A stretch of 61,613 bases of DNA from Lysobacteraceae bacterium NML95-0200. GTDB lineage: Bacteria; Pseudomonadota; Gammaproteobacteria; Xanthomonadales; Xanthomonadaceae. Positions 43,090 through 51,996 of this stretch are shown piece after piece; the stretch's first letter is position 1, and each line of letters begins with the position of its first letter. The stretch lies in the NCBI GenBank assembly GCA_002798255.1, contig NWQQ01000016.1:1-61613 (forward strand). The letters are read 5' to 3'. Below the pieces are notes generated by a model. The model saw only the letters and a program-made list of their open reading frames with translations, did not search any database and was not told the DNA's origin. The position numbers and the translations under genes were made by a program.

Positions 43090-45978
43090 GTGAAGACCCA
43101 TCGTAAACCTCACTCTCTAACCCGCCTGCCGCTGATCGTGGCAATGCTTGGCTGCCTGTACGGTGTTTCCGCCCAGGCTCAGGAAGCTACCGATCAAACG
43201 CCCGCCAGTGATGAGACCCGGGAAAAGTCCAACAAAGATCTGGGCACCATTACCGTCACCGGCTCGCTGCTGCGCCGCGTCGAATACGATACTGCCGCTC
43301 CAGTACAGGTCATCACTGCCGACACCAATATCGCCGCAGGCCAGGTGGATGTGGCCGAATTCCTGCAGACTTCCAGCGTGGCAGCCGGCAGCACCCAGAT
43401 CTCCAACCAGTTCTCAAGCTTCGTCACCGAAGGCGGCATCGGCACCCAGACCGTCTCGCTGCGCGGCATGGGCGCCAATCGCAGCCTGGTACTGCTGAAC
43501 GGCAACCGCCCCGGCCCGGCCGGCACCCGTGGCCAGGTTGGCGCTTTCGACCTCAACGTGATTCCGCAGGCCATCCTGCAGCGCGCCGAAGTGCTCAAGG
43601 ACGGCTCTTCCTCGATCTACGGCTCCGATGCCGTTGCCGGTGTGGTCAACCTGATCACCCGCAAGAACATCAGCCGCCCGGAAGTTTCCTTCATGGTGCG
43701 CGCACCGCAACACGGCGGTGGCGAGTCCTATGACCTTTCCGGTGCATTCGGCTGGAATCTCGGCAGCGGCAATATCGCCCTGGCCGCCAGCTACTACCAG
43801 CAGCAGCCGCTGAAGGTCAAGGATCGCGACTTCTTCCGCTGCCCGCGCGACATGTACTGGGACGACTACGGCAACCGTCTTGACCGCGCCGATACCTCAA
43901 TCAATGCCGGCACCGCCTACGAAGGCTGCCAGGGCTCGCTCTACAATGCCGTCATCGATGCCAATACCGGCATCCGCTATGTGCCCTCGACCGATGGCAG
44001 CACGGTCGGCCCGATTCCCGGTTACCGCCCGCGCACCCGAACCACCTATGCCAACTCCCCCAAGGCCTCGACCGATGAAGTGATCTACGGCGACTGGCAG
44101 GAGGAGGACAATATCATCGCCTCGACCAGGCGCTACAGCCTGTACGGATCTTCCGATTTCAACTTCAGCAATGGCCTGGCCTGGACCAGCGAAGTGTTGC
44201 TCAACCGCCGCGAAACCCAGGCGCGCAGCTTCCGCCAGTTCTTCCCGCTTATCGGCAGCGATTATGCCAACAGCCCCGGCTACAAGGCACCGGTTCCAAG
44301 CGGTCTGGCCATGCCGGTCATGCCGTTCCGCATGGATAACAATATCAAGGTAGATTTCTATTACCTGAATACTGCACTGGAAGGCGACCTGCCGTTTGCC
44401 GACTGGACCTGGAAGGCCAATACCTCCTATTCGCGCAGCAAGGGCAGTTACAGCTCACTGAACATTCGTGCCAGCGCCAGTGGTGATGCCGAGTACAGCG
44501 ATACTGCCCCCAGCCTTGACTACTTTGATCCCGGCTTCCTCAGCGGCCGACGCATGGATGAACTGGTCAATGCCCTTGGTGTTTGGGACAAAGGGGTCAC
44601 CATCTACGATCAATTCGTCTTCAATGCCGTGGCCACAGGTGAACTGTTCCAGCTCCCCGCCGGTGCCGTCGGCGCCGCCGTAGGTGCCGAATACCGCCGC
44701 TACAGCATCGACGACCAGCCCGGTGCCCTGTCGCGTAATGCCGACTCCTGGGGTCTAACCTCGGCGAGCGTCACCAAGGGCAAGGACAACGTGAAGGAAT
44801 TGTTCTTCGAAACCGAAATCCCGCTGCTGAAGGGCAAGCCGGCAGTGGAATCGTTGACCCTGAACCTTTCCGCCCGCGCCTTCGACTACGACTCGCTGAA
44901 AGACAACGACAAGGTCTGGAAGCTCGGTCTCAACTGGCAGGTCATTCCCTCCCTGCGCCTGCGCGCCACCAAGGGCACCTCGTTCCGCGCCCCTGGCCTG
45001 TACGAGCTGTACCTCGGCAACCAGAGCGGCTTCCAGGGACAGCGCGCGATCGACCCCTGTATCGAATGGCGTGACAGCACCAACGAATACGTCCGTGCCA
45101 ACTGCGCCGCAGCCGGCATTCCGGATGACTACGCTGGCGCCAGCAGCTCGGCCACGGTCTATACCGGCGGCGGTGCCGGCCTGCTGCGTCCGGAAACCTC
45201 CAAGGCGTTCACTGCCGGCTTTGTCTGGACCCCGAGCTTTGCGCCGCTGAGCGTGGCGCTGGACTACTTCAACTACGAAGTCATCGACCAGATTTCCGAG
45301 TTGAAAGCTAATAGCATTCTGGCAGGCTGCTACGGCTCACCGGTCTATCCGAACGAATTCTGCAGCCGCTTCGATCGCAATCCCGCAAACCACGGCACCG
45401 CCCCGCACAAGATCGAAACCGTGCGCGCCAGCTACATCAATATCAACCGCCAGCAGGTGCGTGGATATGACCTTCTGGCCCGCTACGAAAACGATTACAG
45501 CTTCGGCAAGCTGGATATCGAGGCTTCGGTCAGCTATCTCCTGGAAGATGCCTACCAGACTTTCTCCAGCGCTTCGGCCAGCGGCTATGAAACCAACGAC
45601 TACGTCGGCAATATTGCCCGTCCACGCACCGTAGGTAACATCCGTACCAACTTCAAGCGCAATGACTGGAGCTACACCTGGAGCATGGACTACGTCGGCG
45701 GTACCGATGCCATCTTCCGCAAGCCAGTGGTCGATTATTACCGCTTCAAGAATGCCAACCGCAATATCTCGTTGGCAGCCCGCATGTACCACACGGCTTC
45801 GGTGATGTACTCAGCCGACAAGTGGTCGATGCTGTTCGGGGTACGCAATGTGTTCGACACCACCCCGCCGACCATTTCCTCCGGTGCTACCACCCGCTAT
45901 GGCAACATCCCGGCCTTTGCCACCCAGTACGACTGGCTTGGCCGTACCTTCTTTGCCCGTTTCAACTACAAGTTCTGA
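43090..45978 (+). CDS. TonB-dependent outer-membrane receptor
   Basis: The 962-residue product has a signal peptide ending near VSAQAQ, a plug domain starting DLGTITVTGSLLRRVEYDTAAPVQVI (with VSLRGMGANRSLVLLNG and DGSSSIYGSDAVAGVVNLIT) and a long beta-barrel ending in a terminal aromatic residue (FARFNYKF). The GTG start has GAGGA 6 nt before it. The substrate is unknown. The neighbouring S9 peptidase makes peptides or amino acids plausible. A 14-bp hairpin follows the gene. Confidence 0.95.
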   Translation: MKTHRKPHSLTRLPLIVAMLGCLYGVSAQAQEATDQTPASDETREKSNKDLGTITVTGSLLRRVEYDTAAPVQVITADTNIAAGQVDVAEFLQTSSVAAGSTQISNQFSSFVTEGGIGTQTVSLRGMGANRSLVLLNGNRPGPAGTRGQVGAFDLNVIPQAILQRAEVLKDGSSSIYGSDAVAGVVNLITRKNISRPEVSFMVRAPQHGGGESYDLSGAFGWNLGSGNIALAASYYQQQPLKVKDRDFFRCPRDMYWDDYGNRLDRADTSINAGTAYEGCQGSLYNAVIDANTGIRYVPSTDGSTVGPIPGYRPRTRTTYANSPKASTDEVIYGDWQEEDNIIASTRRYSLYGSSDFNFSNGLAWTSEVLLNRRETQARSFRQFFPLIGSDYANSPGYKAPVPSGLAMPVMPFRMDNNIKVDFYYLNTALEGDLPFADWTWKANTSYSRSKGSYSSLNIRASASGDAEYSDTAPSLDYFDPGFLSGRRMDELVNALGVWDKGVTIYDQFVFNAVATGELFQLPAGAVGAAVGAEYRRYSIDDQPGALSRNADSWGLTSASVTKGKDNVKELFFETEIPLLKGKPAVESLTLNLSARAFDYDSLKDNDKVWKLGLNWQVIPSLRLRATKGTSFRAPGLYELYLGNQSGFQGQRAIDPCIEWRDSTNEYVRANCAAAGIPDDYAGASSSATVYTGGGAGLLRPETSKAFTAGFVWTPSFAPLSVALDYFNYEVIDQISELKANSILAGCYGSPVYPNEFCSRFDRNPANHGTAPHKIETVRASYININRQQVRGYDLLARYENDYSFGKLDIEASVSYLLEDAYQTFSSASASGYETNDYVGNIARPRTVGNIRTNFKRNDWSYTWSMDYVGGTDAIFRKPVVDYYRFKNANRNISLAARMYHTASVMYSADKWSMLFGVRNVFDTTPPTISSGATTRYGNIPAFATQYDWLGRTFFARFNYKF

Positions 45979-45998
45979 GCTTGAAGGCAAAGTGCGAT

Positions 45999-46030
45999 AT
46001 GACAAGGGCGGCTTCGGCCGCCCTTGTCAT
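45999..46030. terminator. Strong TTCG-loop hairpin after the TonB receptor gene
   Basis: Perfect 14-bp stem (45999-46012 with 46017-46030) closed by a TTCG tetraloop, without a clear T-run. It starts 20 nt after the receptor stop and likely terminates or stabilises its mRNA. Confidence 0.65.
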
Positions 46031-46089
46031 GTGCGCCCCATCACGCTGGCCTTTCCTCATGCCTTTATTTGCAAGTCTCACCTTGCCGC

Positions 46090-46095
46090 TACAAT
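46090..46095 (+). promoter_or_regulatory. -10 element (TACAAT) of the WGR gene, 6 nt before the ATG
   Basis: TACAAT precedes the ATG at 46102 by 6 nt. A TTGCAA lies 15 nt upstream. No Shine-Dalgarno is visible, so the transcript is probably leaderless. Confidence 0.55.
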
Positions 46096-46101
46096 GTGCG
46101 G

Positions 46102-46368
46102 ATGCGCGTCCTGTTGCAACACTCCCCCAAGTCCGGAGAGCCCCCGCATTTTGTCCAACTGATGCTCCAGCCGGATTTGTTCGGCGGCTGGACACTGCTG
46201 CGCGAAGCTCGCCGGGAAGGCAAAAGCCAGCTCAAGCGCAGCCAGTTCGAAGATCGTGCCAGTGCCGTTGCTGCCCTGAAGAAACTGCGCGATAGCCACA
46301 TCAAAAAAGGCTTCAAACCCCTGCTGCCACCCGGCAGCAATCTCCAGACGGAAATCCCATGGCCCTGA
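46102..46368 (+). CDS. Stand-alone WGR-domain protein
   Basis: The 88-residue product matches WGR domains ([50 protein letters not shown]). The W-G-R motif itself is replaced by EAR, so the nucleic-acid contact may differ. I chose the ATG at 46102 because of the -10 spacing and family N-terminus; longer upstream codons are not supported. The gene overlaps the start of hemE by 10 bp. Function unknown; WGR domains are associated with DNA-related proteins. Confidence 0.75.
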   Translation: MRVLLQHSPKSGEPPHFVQLMLQPDLFGGWTLLREARREGKSQLKRSQFEDRASAVAALKKLRDSHIKKGFKPLLPPGSNLQTEIPWP

Positions 46369-47438
46369 AAAACGACCGATTCCTGCGTGCCCTGCGCCGC
46401 GAACCCGTGGATGCCACGCCAGTATGGCTGATGCGTCAGGCCGGGCGCTATCTGCCCGAATACCGCGCCACCCGCAAGGCGGCCGGCAGCTTCCTGGCGA
46501 TGGCGAAGAACCCGGAAATCGCCTGCGAAGTCACCCTGCAACCGCTGCGGCGCTTTCCGCTGGATGCAGCGATTTTGTTTTCGGACATCCTCACCGTGCC
46601 CGACGCCATGGGGCTTGGCCTGTACTTTGTCGAAGGCGAAGGCCCGAAATTCGAGCGTCCGGTACGCGATGCCGCTGCGGTTGCCCAACTCGCCGTGCCG
46701 GACATGGAAACCGAACTTGGCTATGTGATGGATGCGGTACGGCTGATTCGCCGCGAACTGGACGGGCAGGTACCGCTGATCGGCTTTTCCGGCAGCCCCT
46801 GGACGCTGGCCTGCTATATGGTCGAAGGCGGCGGCAGCAAGGACTTTGCCCGCATCAAGGCGATGGCCTATAGCGAGCCTGCACTGCTGCACCGCTTGCT
46901 GGATATCACCACCGATGCGGTGATTGCCTACCTTGCCGCACAACGCGCCGCCGGCGCCCAGGCGCTACAGGTCTTCGATACCTGGGGCGGGGTGCTCTCT
47001 CCGGCGCTGTACCGCGAGTTTTCGCTGCGCTATCTGCAACGCATTGCCCGCGAAGTGCCGAGCGGCAAAGGCGCCGAGCGCACCCCGCTGATTTTGTTCG
47101 GCAAGGGCTGTGGCCAGCATATCGAGTCCCTTGCCGCAACCGGCGCCGATGCACTCGGCATTGACTGGACCACCTCGCTTGGCGATGCCCGCAGCCGCAG
47201 CGGCGGCCAGGTTGCACTGCAAGGCAATCTCGACCCGACCACGCTGTATGCAAGCCCGGAGGCAATCCGCACGGAAGTGCGCAAGGCGCTGGATGATTAC
47301 GCCCATGCCAACGGTGGCTCGCGTGATGGTCATGTGTTCAATCTTGGACATGGCATGTCCCCGGACATGAACCCCGAGCATGTCGCGGTACTGGTAGACG
47401 AAGTGCATCGCTACAGCCATCGCCAAGCCGCTGTCTGA
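46359..47438 (+). CDS. hemE: Uroporphyrinogen decarboxylase
   Basis: Converts uroporphyrinogen III to coproporphyrinogen III in haem synthesis. The 359-residue product has the conserved [14 protein letters not shown] motif, [15 protein letters not shown] and [19 protein letters not shown]. It starts inside the 3' end of the WGR gene, implying coupling. Confidence 0.97.
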   Translation: MALKNDRFLRALRREPVDATPVWLMRQAGRYLPEYRATRKAAGSFLAMAKNPEIACEVTLQPLRRFPLDAAILFSDILTVPDAMGLGLYFVEGEGPKFERPVRDAAAVAQLAVPDMETELGYVMDAVRLIRRELDGQVPLIGFSGSPWTLACYMVEGGGSKDFARIKAMAYSEPALLHRLLDITTDAVIAYLAAQRAAGAQALQVFDTWGGVLSPALYREFSLRYLQRIAREVPSGKGAERTPLILFGKGCGQHIESLAATGADALGIDWTTSLGDARSRSGGQVALQGNLDPTTLYASPEAIRTEVRKALDDYAHANGGSRDGHVFNLGHGMSPDMNPEHVAVLVDEVHRYSHRQAAV

Positions 47439-47448
47439 ATAGACGAAA

Positions 47449-47472
47449 GCAACAGTCCTGCAGGGCTGTTGC
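47449..47472. terminator. Possible bidirectional terminator hairpin between hemE and the hybrid kinase
   Basis: GCAACAGTCC (47449-47458) pairs with GGGCTGTTGC (47463-47472), including one G-U pair, closed by TGCA. T-runs are short on both sides, so efficiency is uncertain. Confidence 0.5.
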
Positions 47473-47512
47473 CCCCCGCACAAAGCCCACCTGGGCACCT
47501 GCTCAAGGCTGC

Positions 47513-50500
47513 TTATTTCTCCAAAACTTCCGCCAGCATTTCCAAGGTGACCGGCTTGCGCAGCAAGTGGCTGAAGCCTGCCACCTTGACCCTGGATTCC
47601 AGGTCTGGCTCAACACTGGCCGTGACGGCAATCATTGGCGCATCCTGCCCGCAGGCACGCAACTGCTGCGCCAGTTCAAAACCGTCCATGCCGGGCAAGT
47701 CCAGATCCAGCAGCAGCTGGTCAAAGCGCTGCGTGGCATTCTCTGCCAATGCCGCCAGCGCATGTTCGGCATGCCGTACCTGATGCCCCAATGCCTGCAA
47801 TAGCGAGACCAATACTTCTGCAACCAGCGGGTCATCTTCCACCAGCAATAAATGCAAATGGGCATCCCCTTGCAGGGGCTTGTCGGCAGCCCCGGTCGCT
47901 GGCATTGCTGCCGCAGCCAGCGGCAATTGCACGCTGAAACAGCTGCCCTGTCCGGGTGTGCTCTGTAGCTCGATGGTGCCGCCCATCGCCGCTGCCAGCT
48001 CCCGGCTGATGGCAAGCCCCAGCCCGCTGCCACCATATCCGACACCATTGCGTGGCGCCTCGCCTTGTTCAAAACGCTGGAACAGCTTGTCGATTTCCGC
48101 GGCGGCAAGTCCGGGGCCGGTATCCTGCACATGGAACGCCACGCCCTGCCGCTCGCCTGCATCAACGCGCAATGACACGCGGCCAGTTTCGGTGAACTTG
48201 ATGGCATTGCCCAGAAGATTGAGCAGGATTTGCTCCACGCGGGTACGGTCACCAAGCAGACAAACGGGTGCATCCGCGCTGATTTGACAGTCAAATTGCA
48301 GCCCCTTTTTCGCTGCCAGTGGCTGCATCAATGCCGCCACTTCATTGAGCAGCTGCCGCATGTCAAACGGTGCCTCGACCAGTACCAGCTTGCCAGCTTC
48401 CACCCGCGCCAGGTCCAGTGCATCGTTGACCAGATGCAGCAGATGCTTGCCCGCACTCTGGATGGCCTCGACCTGTTTGCGCTGACGCGCATCCAACGCA
48501 CTGCTTTGTAACAACTCGGACATGCCCAGTACGCCAGTCAGTGGCGTGCGGATTTCATGTCCCATGGTGGCAAGGAAACGGGTCTTGGCCTCGGATGCCT
48601 GTTCGGCCAGCAAACGCCGCTGCTCGGCCAGTTGCCATTGGTGTTTGCGCTTAAGGCGCTGCCGCCAGATGTGAACCAGGCCGCAAAGTGCCAGAAAAAC
48701 CAATATCCCCGCCAATAACATTGCCCAGCCGGAGCGCCACCAAGGTGGTGTAATGACAAATGCCAGCTGCTGCTCTTCGGCCATATTGCCGTAGGCATCG
48801 CGAGCACGCATATGCAGCACATAATGTCCCGGCGGCAGGCCGGTAAAAATGCGCTCCCCCTGAGCGCCATGATCCACCCAGTCCTTGTCGAAGCCTTGCA
48901 GACGGCTCCAGTAACGCGCGGCTGCCGGGTCGTCAAAGGCCAGCAAATGCCCGGTAATGCGCAATTCACGGTCATCCGGGTCAAACACCAGCGCATTATC
49001 GCCAAGCCGCTGGCTGACCCATTCGCCATTACGGCGTACATCCACCGAGTCGATTTTCAGTACCGGCGTGCGAATTTCCGGGTCAGGATAGCGCGTATCA
49101 ATCAGCGCCAGCGTACCGGCATCGGTGGTCGCGGCAAGCAAGCCTTTTTCACTCAACACCAGACCACGGTCAACAAATTCCTGGCTAAGCAAGCCATTGG
49201 CAATGCCATAAGTCCGCAGGTGGGCGCGTTGCGGATCCCAGAGAAACAATCCACGGCGACTGGAGACCCAGACGCGACGGCGCGCATCAATCACCAGGCC
49301 ACCGGCTTCCACCGCAGGCAGTTCACGTCCGGCCCGCAGTTCCGCGACCTTTTTCCATTCGCCATCCTGATATTGATGGCGCTCAAGACCACCCAGACGA
49401 TGCAGCCACAGCGCATCATCGCCCTCAAAGGCAAAAGCAAAAACCCGCGCCCCCGCCAGGCCTGCGGGCGCCACCAGCTTGCCACTGGCTGCATCCAGCC
49501 AGCCAAGGCCGTGACTGCCGGCGACCCAAAGCCTGCCCGCCGCATTCACAGCAATGGCTTCGCTATCACCTGCGCCAAGGCCGTTGGCTTCACTGGCAGC
49601 GATGACCTTCAGCACCCTGCCGGTCTCAATATCGCGCTGTTGCAAGCCATAGCCCTGGATCGACAACCACAAGCTATCGTCCTGCCCGGATGTAATCAGA
49701 TCCGGAAAGCCGGTTGCTGGTAATGCATCTTGGGGGCTGTCGGCATGCCAATGCTGCAACTGGCCATGCGCATTGATGCGCAGCAAACCAATCCGGCCAT
49801 CGCCCAGCCATAGCTGCCGGTTTTTGTCTTCATGAATCACCATCGGCTTGATACGACGCAGTACCTCATGATGCTGTGAGCCGTTGATGTATTCGGCCAC
49901 ACCCGTTGCGTCAATCCTTTCAATATGTCCATCCACACCGGCAATCCATACCCCACCCTGGCGCGCCGGGGTGATGGCGCGATACATCTCCGAAGCCAGT
50001 CCATATTCGCCATCCCCCCGCCTGAGCTCGACCATACTGCGCCAATCCGGGCGCAAAAAGCCAAGACCAGCACCCGGCACCCCCACCCACAAGCCGCCAT
50101 CGGCCTGCACCTTCAAACCCAGCACCAGCCGTGGCATTGCGCCACTATCGGCCATTACCGGCAACGGAATGGCATCATCCGCCACGACCCGCCACAGCCT
50201 GCGCTGGCTGCCCAGCCACATGCTGCCATCGGCAGCGCGCGCCATCGACACGACCGCATTGGGGCGCTCGAACATCGGCGAATACGGCAGGCGCAGCCAC
50301 TGTCCATTGGCTTCACGACGAAATACACCTGCTGCGCTCCCCACCCATAACCTGCCATTCTCCACCAGCAGCGAGTACACCACCCCCAGCGCACTTGCCT
50401 CTGGCAGTACTTGCGGATGCAGGGTCTTGCCATCCCAATACAGCAGCCCCTTACCGGTACCAATCCACAAGCCGCCGGACTCATCGCTGGCCAAAGACAG

Positions 50501-51034
50501 CACTACCGGCGATGGCAATGCCGGCAACGCTTGCAGCTGCCACTGCTGCGGGTCATTGCCTTCTGCGCTGACCTGGAACACCCCGGCATTGGAGGTGCCA
50601 AGCCAAAGCGTGTCGCCACGGCTGGCAAAGGCGAATACATCGCTCTCACCCAGTTCGGGATGGGTTTTGTTGTTCAGCCGTGCAAATCCGACACGGTCTT
50701 CCCCCAACATCGCCACCCCGCCAAACTCCACTGCAAGCCATAGCCGGTCGCGGCTGTCCACATGCATCGCCTGGACATAATTATTGGGCAGAGAGTCAGC
50801 CGCATTCGGGTCGTGCCGCCAGATGCGAAACCCCTGGCCGTCATAGCGCGCCAGGCCATCGGCGCTACCGGCCCAGACAAAACCAGCCTTGTCTATCTCA
50901 ATTGCAGTCAGCGCGGATGAGGGCAGGCCATCGCGTACGCCCAGAATCCGCAGATGCGGCACTTCCGGTACTTGTGCGCACACAACGCCTTCCACGCATA
51001 GCAGCAGAGCCAAAATCCAGACAAGCAGGCGCAT
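47513..51034 (-). CDS. Hybrid two-component sensor kinase with periplasmic propeller
   Basis: The 1173-residue product has a signal peptide (LVWILALLLCVEGVVCAQ) and a long periplasmic sensor made of regulator-propeller repeats (many D..G.LW.G/GLW.GT motifs, to about 650). It continues with a Y_Y_Y domain (GYVLHMRARDAYGN-like, about 660-725), one membrane helix (about 735-760), HisKA (FLATMGHEIRTPLTGVLGM), a HATPase with NLLGNAIKF and GGSGLGLAIS, and a C-terminal receiver (LLVEDDPL, LLLDLDLPGMDGF). The ligand is unknown; related hybrids often sense oligosaccharides. No DNA-binding partner is adjacent. It is convergent with hemE and divergent from the cytochrome b561 gene. Confidence 0.92.
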   Translation of the reverse strand: MRLLVWILALLLCVEGVVCAQVPEVPHLRILGVRDGLPSSALTAIEIDKAGFVWAGSADGLARYDGQGFRIWRHDPNAADSLPNNYVQAMHVDSRDRLWLAVEFGGVAMLGEDRVGFARLNNKTHPELGESDVFAFASRGDTLWLGTSNAGVFQVSAEGNDPQQWQLQALPALPSPVVLSLASDESGGLWIGTGKGLLYWDGKTLHPQVLPEASALGVVYSLLVENGRLWVGSAAGVFRREANGQWLRLPYSPMFERPNAVVSMARAADGSMWLGSQRRLWRVVADDAIPLPVMADSGAMPRLVLGLKVQADGGLWVGVPGAGLGFLRPDWRSMVELRRGDGEYGLASEMYRAITPARQGGVWIAGVDGHIERIDATGVAEYINGSQHHEVLRRIKPMVIHEDKNRQLWLGDGRIGLLRINAHGQLQHWHADSPQDALPATGFPDLITSGQDDSLWLSIQGYGLQQRDIETGRVLKVIAASEANGLGAGDSEAIAVNAAGRLWVAGSHGLGWLDAASGKLVAPAGLAGARVFAFAFEGDDALWLHRLGGLERHQYQDGEWKKVAELRAGRELPAVEAGGLVIDARRRVWVSSRRGLFLWDPQRAHLRTYGIANGLLSQEFVDRGLVLSEKGLLAATTDAGTLALIDTRYPDPEIRTPVLKIDSVDVRRNGEWVSQRLGDNALVFDPDDRELRITGHLLAFDDPAAARYWSRLQGFDKDWVDHGAQGERIFTGLPPGHYVLHMRARDAYGNMAEEQQLAFVITPPWWRSGWAMLLAGILVFLALCGLVHIWRQRLKRKHQWQLAEQRRLLAEQASEAKTRFLATMGHEIRTPLTGVLGMSELLQSSALDARQRKQVEAIQSAGKHLLHLVNDALDLARVEAGKLVLVEAPFDMRQLLNEVAALMQPLAAKKGLQFDCQISADAPVCLLGDRTRVEQILLNLLGNAIKFTETGRVSLRVDAGERQGVAFHVQDTGPGLAAAEIDKLFQRFEQGEAPRNGVGYGGSGLGLAISRELAAAMGGTIELQSTPGQGSCFSVQLPLAAAAMPATGAADKPLQGDAHLHLLLVEDDPLVAEVLVSLLQALGHQVRHAEHALAALAENATQRFDQLLLDLDLPGMDGFELAQQLRACGQDAPMIAVTASVEPDLESRVKVAGFSHLLRKPVTLEMLAEVLEK

Positions 51035-51115
51035 CCCTCATCCCCAGTATGCAGTCACTGCCGATGCTGGCGAGCAATGCCTGCAAGTGCAAGTCTTTTC
51101 ACACCTCATGCCCGC

Positions 51116-51143
51116 TTGCAAGGTAAAGTTCCGGCTGTTTAAT
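51116..51143 (+). promoter_or_regulatory. Promoter of the cytochrome b561 gene
   Basis: TTGCAA (51116-51121) and TTTAAT (51138-51143) have a 16-nt spacer, 15 nt before the ATG at 51159. A GGAAG lies in the short leader. Confidence 0.6.
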
Positions 51144-51158
51144 CCGGAAGCCAGCCTT

Positions 51159-51707
51159 ATGACGATTCGTCCAGCCAGCCTCCACTGGAATGGCCTTGCC
51201 AAATTTTTCCATTGGAGCATCGTGATTTTGTTGCTAGTCCAGGGTATTGCTGCGGTTTTGATGGACGGCTTTCCACGCGAAATGCGCGGCACGCTGATGA
51301 TGCTGCACAAATCCACAGGAGTGCTGATTTTGCTGCTCGCCATTGCGCGCCTTGCATGGCGCCTGATGAGCAAAGCGCCGCCTGCATTGCCCGAAGTCAG
51401 CGCCGCCAACCGCATGCTGGCGCAGCTGGGGCATGTCGTGCTGTATGTGCTACTGTTTGCCGTGCCGCTCAGCGGTTTTCTGATGTCTGCCTATGGCGGA
51501 CGTGTGACCGAATTCTATGGCCTGTTTGCGCTGCCCAATTTCGTCGCCGCCAATGAGTCCATGAACGAATTGATGCACGAAATCCACGCGCCGCTGTTCT
51601 TTGCCCTGGTGCTGGTGGCTGCCGGGCATGCCGCTGCGGCGCTGTATCACCACTACATCAAGCGTGATGCCACGCTGATACGCATGCTTCCGGACAACAA
51701 GACTTAG
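51159..51707 (+). CDS. Cytochrome b561 family protein
   Basis: Di-haem inner-membrane electron carrier, 182 residues. It has four membrane helices and the family N-terminus WNGLAKFFHWSIVILLLVQG. Conserved His are in FHW, LHKSTGV, LGHVVLY and HEIHAP. I chose the ATG at 51159; a longer frame overlapping the hybrid kinase antisense is rejected. Its stop overlaps that of the convergent glutaredoxin-like gene by 4 bp. The redox partner is unknown. Confidence 0.92.
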   Translation: MTIRPASLHWNGLAKFFHWSIVILLLVQGIAAVLMDGFPREMRGTLMMLHKSTGVLILLLAIARLAWRLMSKAPPALPEVSAANRMLAQLGHVVLYVLLFAVPLSGFLMSAYGGRVTEFYGLFALPNFVAANESMNELMHEIHAPLFFALVLVAAGHAAAALYHHYIKRDATLIRMLPDNKT

Positions 51708-51937
51708 ACCACATCCTGCAAAAACGCCCGCGCAGTGGCGGCATCGAACGGCCAGCGCAGTTCCCTGCCACTGCGCCGGTGCTGCAATACCGGCACATGC
51801 AGGCCATAGCGCGCTTCCAGCGCCTCATCTTCATCAATGAACACACTGTCAAACTCTGGCCAACCCGCTTCTGCCAGCACCGCCAGTGCCTCATCGCATA
51901 GATGACAGTCATCGCGTTGGTACACAATCCAGTCCAT
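51704..51937 (-). CDS. Glutaredoxin-like protein (DUF836 type)
   Basis: The 77-residue product has a thioredoxin-like fold with CHLC at the N-terminus (YQRDDCHLCDEALAVL), then VFIDED and VPVLQHRRSG, characteristic of the small glutaredoxin-like DUF836 family. It probably handles disulfides in the cytoplasm. It overlaps the cytochrome b561 stop (51704-51707) and shares a divergent promoter region with sdaA. Confidence 0.83.
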   Translation of the reverse strand: MDWIVYQRDDCHLCDEALAVLAEAGWPEFDSVFIDEDEALEARYGLHVPVLQHRRSGRELRWPFDAATARAFLQDVV

Positions 51938-51964
51938 TTCAAAACGGCGGTTCGGGTTCGCACC

Positions 51965-51971
51965 TAGAATA
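51965..51971. promoter_or_regulatory. Putative symmetrical bidirectional -10 between the glutaredoxin-like gene and sdaA
   Basis: TAGAATA reads as TAGAAT on the plus strand (51965-51970, toward sdaA) and as TATTCT on the minus strand (51966-51971, toward the glutaredoxin-like gene). The -10 starts 26-32 nt from each ATG. No convincing -35 was found. Confidence 0.4.
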
Positions 51972-51996
51972 GCCGCAATTTTTCGGAACTCCTCTC

